Origin: Methylocella silvestris
GTDB lineage: Bacteria; Pseudomonadota; Alphaproteobacteria; Rhizobiales; Beijerinckiaceae
Assembly: GCF_002891535.1 (NCBI RefSeq)
Contig: NZ_PDZR01000001.1
Coordinates: 186,001-250,000 of the forward strand
Direction of reading: 5' to 3'
Length of the DNA: 64,000 nt
Numbering within the stretch: position 1 is the stretch's first letter; every line of letters starts with the position of its first letter. Positions 1-7,721 of this stretch are shown here, piece by piece. The translations under genes and the position numbers were made by a program. The notes under the pieces were generated by a model that worked only from the letters and a program-made list of their open reading frames with translations, did not search any database and was not told the origin of the DNA.

Positions 1-484
1 CGATGAGAAGGTATCCGATGACGGCGCCCTGCGCGTCGCGCAGCGCCGTGACGGATACGACCGCAGGAAAGCGGCTGCCATCCTTGCGGATATAAGTCAG
101 CTCATAAATGTCCTCGATCCCACGGGAGGCCTTGAACACCAGGGCCTCGAAGCCCGGCGTGATGGAGGTCGCAAGCTCTGCGCTCAAGGCCTCGGCGCGC
201 GCGATCAACTCCAGAGGATCGGAGATGTCGGCCGGGGTGATCTTGTTCATCACTTCAGCGGCGGCATAGCCCAGCATCCGCTCGGCGCCGACGTTAAAGA
301 TCTGAATCACGCCTTTGGCGTCGGTGGCTATGCTGGAAAAATTTGCGCTGTTGAAGATCGCGCTCTGCAAGGCGCCCGTCTTGACAATCGACTCCTCCGT
401 CTCGTGACGCGCCGCCTTGTCGGGAGACTGGGGGAGCAGTTTCTTCGTGTGCTTATCCGCCGGAAAATCTGGGCATCTGGCTTT
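1..484 (-). CDS. PAS-domain sensor protein, partial at window edge, start unclear
   Basis: Reading the minus strand gives an open frame with a typical PAS domain: a segment FNVGAERMLGY, then YIRKDGSRFPAVVSVTALRD, which is the PAS/PAC core seen in sensor histidine kinases. The frame runs off the left edge, so any kinase domain lies outside. Upstream it is closed by a TAA at 485-487, and no ATG precedes the PAS core. The usable starts are a TTG at 368-370 or an internal ATG at 275-277 inside the domain. Either the gene uses TTG or it is the remnant of a longer multi-PAS kinase. It lies just downstream of the response regulator on the same strand, which suggests a two-component pair. The PAS assignment is good; the rest of the protein cannot be judged. 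Confidence 0.6.
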
Positions 485-544
485 TTAATATTTCAACCAA
501 TCAGGATCCCACACTTTATCATTCGGAATCGGTCACGAAGGAAA

Positions 545-907
545 TCAGTGAAAAAGCTCCCCGATCGAATGTTCGAGTTGAGCGGGAGAATAGGGCTTCT
601 GAATGAATTGGCCGCCGCCAACGAACAATTCCGTCATCTCGGCGGACAGGCTGCTGCCCGACGTGTAGAGCACTCGCAATCCGGGCTGAAGCCTGATCGC
701 CTGATTGGCGACGTCGTATCCGCCGAACGTCAAGGTCTTGAGGCGAATATCGACAAAGAGCGCGTCGATTTGCTTGGTCCCCGACAGGTGCAATAGCGCG
801 CTGGCGAGGTCGCTGGCGAGGAGGATCGTGTGGCCCAGATCCTCCATCGTCCACTCGGCGCTCTGGCGAATGAACATCTCATCCTCGACGATGAGAATGA
901 TGGCCAT
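545..907 (-). CDS. Single-domain response regulator (CheY/receiver fold)
   Basis: A 120-residue protein made of one receiver domain and nothing else. The acidic pair E8-D9, the phospho-acceptor D53 in LFVDIRL, the switch region YTSGSS at 81-86 and K104-P105 (FIQKPYS) are all present and correctly spaced, so it should be phosphorylatable. There is no output domain, so it would act by protein-protein contact or phosphate relay. It is read in the same direction as the PAS gene that follows it, 60 bases away, and the two probably form an operon. Several unrelated reading frames overlap it on the other strand and look like shadows. Confidence 0.85.
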   Translation of the reverse strand: MAIILIVEDEMFIRQSAEWTMEDLGHTILLASDLASALLHLSGTKQIDALFVDIRLKTLTFGGYDVANQAIRLQPGLRVLYTSGSSLSAEMTELFVGGGQFIQKPYSPAQLEHSIGELFH

Positions 908-1221
908 CAGAGCGTCAGCGGCTGAGAATTAGGCACTTAGCAAAGCCCCTTTGCGCCGCTTCTTTACTTCTGGCGCCTAACGTAATCCCCGTTGGCGGGG
1001 ATAGTTCCCTGAGGGTCAGATCTTTCTCTCGTCGAATAGCGCCTTCTGCGTTTCTTTCTTTTGATTCGACCTGCACCTTCCTTCGGCCTGACGCCCTAAA
1101 CGCCCCGACGACGCCAGGATGGGGGAAATCTTTGGCAAGGAGGCGGCGAACCGGGCGCCGCGCTGCGTCGCTGAACTCAATGACCGACCTTATCGACGAG
1201 ATGATCTTGTTGCATGTTATT
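908..1221. other. Intergenic stretch without a supported gene
   Basis: About 310 bases between the response regulator and the TetR gene. Short frames exist on both strands, but none has a protein-like composition or a credible start. It presumably holds the promoter of the response-regulator operon. I see no clear -10/-35 pair or hairpin. Confidence 0.5.
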
Positions 1222-1851
1222 CTATGCGCGAGGCGGTCGCAGCCCATCCATCAAAATGTCGATCAGCCGCCTTGCGCTGGCCTCCCAGCCCGGAGCGGCG
1301 TTGCCATAAGTAAATCCCACGAGCGCGCGCAGAAGGTCATTCGGGTCGACGCCGGCGCGTATGTCGCCGCTGTCGCGCGCCCGTTCCACCAGCAATGACA
1401 TCGCCGCCGTGATCCGTGCGCCCGAGGACGCGTAAAGCTCTGTTGCGCCGCCGATAATCGACCCGAGCGCCGGCGCGATCACCTTTTTGGCGGCGATATA
1501 ATCGACGAACAGCCGCATCCATTCACGGAGCGCCTCGCCAGGAGACAGCGACTGGAGGAGGCTCGCCGCCGAGTCGGCCAATTGCTGCACTTCGCGGCGG
1601 TACACCGCCTCGACAATTGCGTCGCGGTTCGGAAAGTGCCGGTACAGCGTGCCGATCCCGACGCCGGCGCGGCGTGCGATCTCCTCGAGGCCGACACCCA
1701 CGCCAACATCGGCGAAAGCCGCCTTCGCCATTTCCACCAGCAGCTCGCGGTTCCGCTTTGCGTCCGCGCGCGGCTTCCGCGCGGAGCCCGAGGCCGGCGC
1801 CGGCTTATCTTTGGTTATCCGAGGGCCCGGCCCCGTGGGGTCGACGCTCAC
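1222..1851 (-). CDS. TetR/AcrR-family transcriptional repressor
   Basis: A 209-residue protein with a basic, disordered first 35 residues, then a TetR helix-turn-helix around residues 38-80 (AFADVGVGVGLEEIARRAGVGIG, then LYRHFPNRDAI). The C-terminal half is the variable ligand-binding domain. It is divergent from a short-chain dehydrogenase gene starting 147 bases away, and the gap holds two inverted repeats of the kind TetR proteins bind. By family behaviour it most likely represses itself and the dehydrogenase until an unknown small molecule releases it. The ligand cannot be predicted from sequence. Confidence 0.88.
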   Translation of the reverse strand: MSVDPTGPGPRITKDKPAPASGSARKPRADAKRNRELLVEMAKAAFADVGVGVGLEEIARRAGVGIGTLYRHFPNRDAIVEAVYRREVQQLADSAASLLQSLSPGEALREWMRLFVDYIAAKKVIAPALGSIIGGATELYASSGARITAAMSLLVERARDSGDIRAGVDPNDLLRALVGFTYGNAAPGWEASARRLIDILMDGLRPPRA

Positions 1852-1866
1852 AATGATGTGCTCTTG

Positions 1867-1910
1867 ATATACGGAGGATACCTCCGTATATAAGCCGGAG
1901 GCACCCTCCG
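1867..1910. promoter_or_regulatory. Tandem TetR-type operators between divergent genes
   Basis: The first site is a perfect inverted repeat, arms 1867-1877 and 1881-1891 (core TATACGGAGG / CCTCCGTATA) around a 3-base centre ATA. The second is shorter, CGGAGG at 1896-1901 and CCTCCG at 1905-1910, again around 3 bases. The centres are 24 bases apart. Both repeat the same CGGAGG half-site, so they look like a strong and a weak site for one dimeric repressor, presumably the adjacent TetR protein. Confidence 0.75.
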
Positions 1911-1997
1911 TTTACTCGTTCTTCGGAATTTTGGCAATCTTCAATCCTTGCCTCGAAGCGGACGACCCTGAATTGACCCCAAACATCGGAAAATACC

Positions 1998-2960
1998 ATG
2001 GCCAAGATATTTGGAGCGACGTCCACGACGGACGACGTGCTTGAAGGCGTAGACCTGAGCGGCAAGCGCATTCTGGTGACGGGAGTTTCGGCTGGGCTCG
2101 GCGTCGAGACCGCCCGTACATTGGCCGCCCATGGCGCCTTGGTGGTCGGCGCCGCGCGCGACCTGAGCAAAGCCAAGGCGGCAACCGAGCAAGTTCGCGC
2201 TGAGGCGGCCAAAGGCGGCGGATTGGAGCTGGTTGAGCTCGACCTGGCGTCCCTCGCCAGCGTGCGCGCCTGCGCCGACGCCCTGGTGTTGAGCGGCAAG
2301 CCGTTCGACCTCGTCATCGCCAATGCGGGCGTCATGGCCTGCCCGAAGAGCCAGACAGCAGACGGCTTCGAAACCCAGTTCGGCGCAAATCATCTCGGCC
2401 ACTTCGTATTGGTCAACCGCATCGCCTCGCTGCTGAAGCCAGGCGCGCGCCTCGTCAATCTGTCCTCGGCGGGCCACCGCTTCTCCGACGTCAACCTCGA
2501 GGATCCGAACTTCGAACGCACGCCTTATACGGAGTTCGGCGCTTATGGCCGCTCCAAAACGGCCAACATCCTGTTCGCCGTCGAGTTCGATCGGCGCCAC
2601 AAGGCGAACGGCGTGCGAGCCACAGCCGTTCATCCCGGCGGCATCCGGACCGAGCTTGGCCGCCATATGAGTCCTGAGTCCATGCAGAACCTTGTCGATC
2701 AGATCAATGCGGCGAATGCGGCTTCGGGTAACCCGTCCTTCACTTGGAAGACCATCCCGCAGGGTGCGGCGACCACGGTCTGGAGCGGCGTGGTTGCGTC
2801 CGGCGACGAGGTCGGCGGCCTCTATTGCGAAGACTGCCACGTGGCGGAGCCGGTGGAGAGCGAGGACATCCGCGGCGGCGTGCGCGCTTACGCCCTCGAC
2901 CCTGAGCACGCCAAGGCGCTCTGGGCCAAAAGCGAGCAGATGGTCGGCGAGCGCTTCTGA
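1998..2960 (+). CDS. Short-chain dehydrogenase/reductase (SDR), retinol-dehydrogenase-like subgroup
   Basis: A 320-residue NAD(P)-dependent oxidoreductase. The Rossmann motif TGVSAGLG is at residues 28-35, the NAG motif at 109-111, and the catalytic Tyr183 and Lys187 in YGRSK, with serines at 156-157. The usual SDR core is about 250 residues; the extra C-terminal 70 residues resemble the longer retinol-dehydrogenase/WW-oxidoreductase-like members. It contains a late CEDC motif (about residue 278) of unknown meaning. Its substrate is not predictable. It is controlled in all likelihood by the divergent TetR gene through the operators in between. Confidence 0.88.
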   Translation: MAKIFGATSTTDDVLEGVDLSGKRILVTGVSAGLGVETARTLAAHGALVVGAARDLSKAKAATEQVRAEAAKGGGLELVELDLASLASVRACADALVLSGKPFDLVIANAGVMACPKSQTADGFETQFGANHLGHFVLVNRIASLLKPGARLVNLSSAGHRFSDVNLEDPNFERTPYTEFGAYGRSKTANILFAVEFDRRHKANGVRATAVHPGGIRTELGRHMSPESMQNLVDQINAANAASGNPSFTWKTIPQGAATTVWSGVVASGDEVGGLYCEDCHVAEPVESEDIRGGVRAYALDPEHAKALWAKSEQMVGERF

Positions 2961-3113
2961 AGGCCGAGATCGCGCCGATGGTTCGGGCCGGATCTCCCGG
3001 CGATCCGATGTGTGCGACGGCGGGCGCTCAGGCGCGGACCGTCGTTGGCTTTATCTCCAAAGGCGACGTTTTGAGCGTCGATCCGGGATCAAACCGCCTC
3101 TAATTCCGATCTC

Positions 3114-3149
3114 TCCGCGATCATATGACCGCCAGTCAATGATCGCGGA
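3114..3149. repeat. Perfect 11-bp inverted repeat overlapping the end of the FecR-like gene
   Basis: Arms TCCGCGATCAT (3114-3124) and ATGATCGCGGA (3139-3149) pair perfectly across a 14-base spacer. The stop codon of the truncated FecR-like frame at 3136 falls inside it. The repeat lies between convergent genes and could act as a transcription terminator, although there is no T-run. It could instead mark the point where the FecR gene was cut. Confidence 0.6.
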
Positions 3150-3594
3150 TCCAGCCTGTCCTGCTGAGGCTTTTCCCTTCGCGCGCGCCGTTCGGCTGGA
3201 CCGGAGCGCCTCCATCTTTCAGCCACAGCGCGAGAAGAACGACAAATCCTGCCGCGGCGGCGCCAAATCCAAGCCAAAGCCGCCCCTCCCGACGCAAATC
3301 GAGCGGGGGACGCTTCGCGCGCGCGGCCAGGGCCAGCGCCGGGCGCTCCAGTTCATTCCACAGCTGGATCGCCTCTCGAAGCGCCGTCCGATGGCGAGGA
3401 TCCGCTTGCATCCAAAGCGCCAGTTTCGCCTTTTGCGACTCGCCGAGCGAACCGCCGGCGCAGCGCGCGAGCCAAAGCGCCGCCGCGTCTCGCTGTCTGT
3501 CGTTCGGCGCCTTCTCGTCTTGCGATGGCACTTCGTCACCTTGGCCGTCGTGGCGCGCTAGGGTGGCGCCGGGGGCAAAACTTATATCCATTCT
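3136..3594 (-). CDS. Truncated FecR-like anti-sigma regulator (cytoplasmic domain plus membrane helix only)
   Basis: About 152 residues from the chosen ATG at 3594 (MDISFAP). Residues around 30-85 match the N-terminal FecR domain DUF4880: AALWLARCAGG, then ADPRHRTALREA and LW. One membrane helix follows (GFGAAAAGFVVLLALWL), and the frame ends about 20 residues later. FecR proteins normally continue with about 200 periplasmic residues that contact the receptor, and these are absent here and in the flanking DNA. The start overlaps the end of the sigma factor gene by 60 bases, as in other fecI-fecR pairs. In E. coli, N-terminal FecR fragments keep FecI active, so this remnant could be functional rather than dead. 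Confidence 0.65.
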   Translation of the reverse strand, partial: RMDISFAPGATLARHDGQGDEVPSQDEKAPNDRQRDAAALWLARCAGGSLGESQKAKLALWMQADPRHRTALREAIQLWNELERPALALAARAKRPPLDLRREGRLWLGFGAAAAGFVVLLALWLKDGGAPVQPNGAREGKSLSRTGWIRDH

Positions 3595-3655
3595 AATAAA
3601 CGGATCAGGCGCCAAAAACCGCACATCGCCATACGAATTCGACGGCCTGCGCAAT

Positions 3656-4171
3656 TCAACGGGGGGCGAGATAATCCTCCAGGCGATTCTGGCAATGACG
3701 CAAGGCCCGCGCCAGCTGCTTCTCCACCGCGCTGACGCTGATTCCGAACTGCCGCGCGATTTCCATATTCGATGCGCCATAAACCCGATGCATCAAAAAA
3801 ATCTGCCGGGCGCGCGGCGTCAACTCCTCGAGGGCGCGATCAAGCGTTGCGATCGCTTGCCGGGATTCGAGCGCGGCGTCCGCCGAAGGCAAGGCCGGCA
3901 TAATCTGCTCCGGCGCCACGCTCGCAAGCAAACGCGTTCGCCGCGCTGTCATGAGGCCGCGGTCGATCGCAGCGTTGCGGGCGGCGGCAAAAAGCACCCG
4001 CGTGTCGGCGTCCTGCGAACCCTTGGTGCCGGAGGCAAGGACATTGGCGAAGACGTCCTGCACGATATCGGCCGCCGCATCGCGATCGCGAATGCGCTGG
4101 ACGACAATCGCCTCCAGCCTTGCCCTGTGCCGGGCAAAGAGCCTGCCGATTGCATCGGGCCACGTGCTCAT
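3656..4171 (-). CDS. ECF RNA polymerase sigma factor, FecI-like
   Basis: About 171 residues from MSTWPDAIG; a longer in-frame start at 4246 exists but adds an unlikely leader. Region 2 is visible as RDAAADIVQDVFANVLA, and region 4 as LTPRARQIFLMHRVYG followed by the helix-turn-helix NMEIARQFGISVSAVEKQLARAL. This is the iron-starvation FecI/PvdS type. It is followed by the FecR-like fragment and preceded on the same strand by the PepSY, N-hydroxylase and NRPS genes, so it most likely directs transcription of the siderophore functions nearby. Confidence 0.85.
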   Translation of the reverse strand: MSTWPDAIGRLFARHRARLEAIVVQRIRDRDAAADIVQDVFANVLASGTKGSQDADTRVLFAAARNAAIDRGLMTARRTRLLASVAPEQIMPALPSADAALESRQAIATLDRALEELTPRARQIFLMHRVYGASNMEIARQFGISVSAVEKQLARALRHCQNRLEDYLAPR

Positions 4172-4305
4172 CGGGACGCGACGTCGTGCGTCCGCGCAGA
4201 GCGTTCTGTAGAGTAATCGCTGGATCGCGGCATTGAGCCAAGTCAAGGTGAATGTCTGTCTTCAGGTTACTTTTCCCGGCGTCAAGAGCAATCAAAATGA
4301 TTTAT

Positions 4306-4318
4306 ACTTAGTCTAAGT
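4306..4318. promoter_or_regulatory. Palindrome ACTTAG-T-CTAAGT upstream of the ECF sigma gene
   Basis: A perfect 6-bp-arm palindrome in an AT-rich 60-base stretch (4290-4335), in otherwise GC-rich DNA, about 135 bases before the sigma factor start. The position and composition suggest an operator over the promoter, possibly for an iron-responsive repressor (Irr, RirA or Fur family). It matches none of their textbook boxes exactly. Confidence 0.4.
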
Positions 4319-4325
4319 TTAAGTC

Positions 4326-6281
4326 TTATATTGAAGTATGGCTCTGTTTCCGGAGGCCCGACGGTTCCGGGACGGCGACGGCGTTGTTTTGCCGCGGCTG
4401 GGCTGCGCCCGCGGTCGCGGTCTTTTTTCTTCGCGCGTTGCGCTTTTGCAGCCATATGACGACGCCGGTGACGGCGAGAGCCGCAACGGCGAGCCCCATC
4501 GCGGAAATGAGCACGCGGCCGAAAAAGCCGGCGATCCGCCCCGAATGCAGTGGAAACTGAAGCTGCATGAAAAGATCGCCGGCTGTGCCGCGCCAGGGCA
4601 AACGGTCGCCAAGAACGCGTCCATCTTCGCTATCAAGGAAGAGTTCGGCGGGGCCGACGCCCGCAGCCCCGTGATCGCCTCCGGGGCTAAAAAAATAGAC
4701 GCTGTAGACTCCATGTTGCTGGTGATAACCGACGGCGCCAGCAGGCTCCTCCCAACCCCGGCGCTCGGCTTCCGCCTCAGCGCGCGAGACGATCCCCGTG
4801 AGGCCGAGCCGGGGCATGATCGGCTGGTTGATCGGGCGCTCCTCGCGAATATCGAGCGGCGATGGGGTCACGCTGGAAAAGAAATTGACGACCGGCTCCG
4901 CGACCTCCTTGGAAAGATTGAGTGAAGCGCCCGTCAGCGCCAACAGGAAAAGAAGCGCCCAAAGCCACAATCCAGACGCGCGGTGAATGTCGAAGTTGAG
5001 ACGATAAGGCGCGCTCGGCCATTTGATCCGCCAGGCTTTCTCCCAGCGGCGGATCCAGGCGGCGCTCGCGGAGGCGTCGCGTCCGCGAGCCCCTGGCGGC
5101 AGGGTCAGAAAGAGGCCAAAAAAACAGTCGGTCATCCAGAGCAGCGCGATGGCGCCCATCAGCATCTCGCCCCAGCGGTCGAAGTTCAAAAACGGGGGCG
5201 CGCATAGGCTGTAGTGGAGCTTGTACAGAAAGGGCACAAGATGGCGCCGATCGATCCCGATCTCGCCCCATTCGCGCCGCCCCAAAATCTCTCCGGGGAT
5301 CGGCTCGATGAAAACCTGGTCGTAGCCAAGATCGTAGAGCCGCCCGGTTGAGGGATCGACTCGCGCGTCGACCAACATTGACAAGGCTTCGCCCGGTTTG
5401 GCGTGGAGCGGCAGATAGGTGACAAGCGCGCGCGGATCGTCCGCCTCGACGCGCCGGGCAAGTTCAAAGGCGGGTAGCGGCGCGCCTTCACTGGCCCGCC
5501 AGAGATCCGGGTTCAGCCACTCGTCAAGCTCATGATCCCAGGAAATCACGGCGCCCGTCAGCCCCGCGATGACCAAAAAGCCCGCCATTGTGAGGCCGGC
5601 CCAGCGATGAAGCGCGACGACCGCGGGCCGAAGGGCGAATTTTTTGTGTCGCCAAAACGCGACGTTGCGCGCCCGCGTACCCAGGCGCAGGAGACCGGCC
5701 TCGCCAAGCGAGACGCGCAGCGCGGCCGCGCGCCAGGACCAATCATTGAGACGCGCCCTTGCTCTTTCGACAACGCTCTCGCACCATGCCGCCTCCAAAG
5801 CCAATTTGACGCAGGCCAATGTCCGGCTTTGCGCCGCCGCGATCAGTCTGTTTAATCGCGCGGCGGCGAACTGCGACCAGCGAGTCAACAGGGCGCAAGC
5901 GGCGCGAAAGCGTAGGCCCAGTTGTTCCCGCGAGGCTATTCTCGCCGCTTGCTTGCTCCCCCACACAAACAAGCGTTCGGTCAGCGCAGCAAGCCGCCGG
6001 GCGGCAACGGCTGTCCACCGCGTGAACAGCGCGCGAAGCTGTTGGCCACGGGCAAGGCGCCATTCGGGACGGGACGCATTCCTGGCCAGCGCCGCCGCGC
6101 GCCGCCGGCCGGAAGCAACGACGGACGACGCCCGCGAATAAAGCGCCTGGCTCCGGCAATGCAGCCAAAGGAAAGCTTGTTGGACAGGCGGATGGTTTTT
6201 CGCCGAATGCAGCGCCTTGACTGATCGCACGAGCGCGTTCTTGCAAAGCTCTCTCGCGCGCCGAAACTTAGCGTTGTGCAA
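4326..6281 (-). CDS. PepSY-associated membrane protein with long Arg/Ala-rich N-terminal extension
   Basis: 651 residues. From about residue 215 onward it is a PepSY-TM protein of the kind found in iron-uptake loci: membrane helix ALHRWAGLTMAGFLVIAGLTG, periplasmic PepSY-like segments, HYSL, helix MLMGAIALLWMTDCFFGLFLTLP, FDIHRASGLWLWALLFLLALTG, and a last helix near 600. Such proteins are thought to act as membrane ferric-siderophore reductases or redox partners. The first 215 residues are unusual: no membrane segment, rich in Arg, Ala and Trp, helical-looking, with repeated RW/AARL patterns. It lies 48 bases after the N-hydroxylase gene on the same strand, so it is probably in the NRPS operon. 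Confidence 0.75.
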   Translation of the reverse strand: MHNAKFRRARELCKNALVRSVKALHSAKNHPPVQQAFLWLHCRSQALYSRASSVVASGRRRAAALARNASRPEWRLARGQQLRALFTRWTAVAARRLAALTERLFVWGSKQAARIASREQLGLRFRAACALLTRWSQFAAARLNRLIAAAQSRTLACVKLALEAAWCESVVERARARLNDWSWRAAALRVSLGEAGLLRLGTRARNVAFWRHKKFALRPAVVALHRWAGLTMAGFLVIAGLTGAVISWDHELDEWLNPDLWRASEGAPLPAFELARRVEADDPRALVTYLPLHAKPGEALSMLVDARVDPSTGRLYDLGYDQVFIEPIPGEILGRREWGEIGIDRRHLVPFLYKLHYSLCAPPFLNFDRWGEMLMGAIALLWMTDCFFGLFLTLPPGARGRDASASAAWIRRWEKAWRIKWPSAPYRLNFDIHRASGLWLWALLFLLALTGASLNLSKEVAEPVVNFFSSVTPSPLDIREERPINQPIMPRLGLTGIVSRAEAEAERRGWEEPAGAVGYHQQHGVYSVYFFSPGGDHGAAGVGPAELFLDSEDGRVLGDRLPWRGTAGDLFMQLQFPLHSGRIAGFFGRVLISAMGLAVAALAVTGVVIWLQKRNARRKKTATAGAAQPRQNNAVAVPEPSGLRKQSHTSI

Positions 6282-6329
6282 TCCGGGCGCCTTTCGTGAT
6301 TCCGGGACTCGGAAGACCGACCAGAGCTG

Positions 6330-7655
6330 TCAGCCCGCGATCGATACGGCTCCGCCAGCCGATTTTACATAGACATCGTCGCCTGTCGACCAGCGCATGA
6401 CGGACGGCGGCAGCGACAGATCGAAATGAGGCTTGCAGAGAAGCGCATTGACGATGACGGCGCTGCGCCAGGCAGTCAGACTAAGCTGTGGCTCGGCGAC
6501 TCCGTAGCTTGACCTTCCCGCATTCAGCGCAAAGATGTGATGACGCCGCGGCCCATCCCACTTCACCGAGAAATCGTCGCCGAGAATAAAATTGCCGTGG
6601 CGGTCGAAGCTGATCCGATCCTTGAGGGGCGCCAAAAACTCTGGAAATTTGAATGTGTATCCTGTGGCGAGAATGATTGTCCTGGCCGTGATGACTTCAA
6701 TGCCGCCATCGAATCCGTTGCGCATGACAAGCTTGAATTCCTTGCCCTGCCGATCGACTTCGATCACGTCGCGATGCGGCAGAAGGCCGATATCGACATC
6801 GCTGTCCTCCAGATATTTCATCGCGTATATGCGCCGGTAGAGCGCCCGCAAGGTCGAAGCCGATGCGCCGTCGGCGGCGAGCTTTTGCGAGGCGACGAGA
6901 GCATGGCGTCGGTCCTCGCCTAGGCGACGGAAACTGTCCACATATTCGGGCGTGAACAGCTCGTTGGTGAATGGCGTTGCGTCGAGGGGCTCGAAATTGG
7001 GCCGTCTGCTCACCCATTTGATCTCGGCTGGCGTATGTCGGCCTTCGGATAATAGATGAAGCATGATTTCGGCGCCGCTCTGGCCTCCGCCGATCACCAC
7101 GATGCGCTCGCCGGTCATGCCGTCGAGATGGCGCCTGGTCTTTGACGAATGAAAGCAGTCTTCGCCGAGCTGCGCATCCGCCCATGGCGGCAGGAAAGGC
7201 GACAGGCCGATGCCCAGCGCAATGTGGCGGGCGCTGCAAGACGCGTCGTCAAACCGCAACTTGAACGCCGATCGATCGAATGAGATTTCCCTGACAGGCG
7301 TGTTGAATTGCAGGTTGGGCAATCCATTCGCCGCCCATTCAAGATAATTCGCGAATTCCCTTCGCGGCGTCGCCTCGAATTCGGCGTTGAGGAATTTGAG
7401 AAAGCGCTTCTGGGCGACAAGATAGGCGAGGAACGACCAGGGGCTTGTCGGATGGGTCGCCGTGACGAGATCCTTGAGGAAGGACGTTTGCAAATCGGCG
7501 TTTGGCAACATCAAGCCTGGATGCCAATCGAGCCTGTCGCGCTGCTCGAAAAAGCGGACGCCGAGCTCGGGGATGGAATCAAGATGAGCGGCCAAACTCA
7601 GATTGAAGGGACCAACCCCGATGCCGGCAAGATCTAGCGTCTGTTCCGTCGTCAC
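6330..7655 (-). CDS. L-lysine/L-ornithine N-monooxygenase (siderophore hydroxylase, IucD/PvdA/SidA family)
   Basis: 441 residues, the normal length. The FAD site GIGVGPFNLSLA is near residue 11, LPNADLQTSFLKDLVT is the family signature that follows, the NADPH site VVIGGGQSGAEIMLHLL is near 185, and the C-terminal ATGY motif is at TIILATGYTFKFP. The enzyme makes the N-hydroxyamino acid that an acyltransferase turns into a hydroxamate iron ligand; the acyltransferase gene is at 12023. It lies 66 bases downstream of the NRPS gene on the same strand. Ornithine versus lysine cannot be settled by eye. Confidence 0.9.
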   Translation of the reverse strand: MTTEQTLDLAGIGVGPFNLSLAAHLDSIPELGVRFFEQRDRLDWHPGLMLPNADLQTSFLKDLVTATHPTSPWSFLAYLVAQKRFLKFLNAEFEATPRREFANYLEWAANGLPNLQFNTPVREISFDRSAFKLRFDDASCSARHIALGIGLSPFLPPWADAQLGEDCFHSSKTRRHLDGMTGERIVVIGGGQSGAEIMLHLLSEGRHTPAEIKWVSRRPNFEPLDATPFTNELFTPEYVDSFRRLGEDRRHALVASQKLAADGASASTLRALYRRIYAMKYLEDSDVDIGLLPHRDVIEVDRQGKEFKLVMRNGFDGGIEVITARTIILATGYTFKFPEFLAPLKDRISFDRHGNFILGDDFSVKWDGPRRHHIFALNAGRSSYGVAEPQLSLTAWRSAVIVNALLCKPHFDLSLPPSVMRWSTGDDVYVKSAGGAVSIAG

Positions 7656-7721
7656 AACTTAAGCTCCATCGTTTGGTCAACATGCATTGAGGCCGAGGCG
7701 GGCGCCGCGCTGAATTTGGGA

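Noticed and set aside
404-796. 130-residue frame opposite the response regulator and PAS gene
   Set aside because: Antisense shadow of well-supported genes; composition not protein-like.
915-1247. 110-residue frame on the minus strand next to the response regulator
   Set aside because: Arg/Ser-rich composition with no domain, overlaps the end of the TetR gene, no ribosome-binding site.
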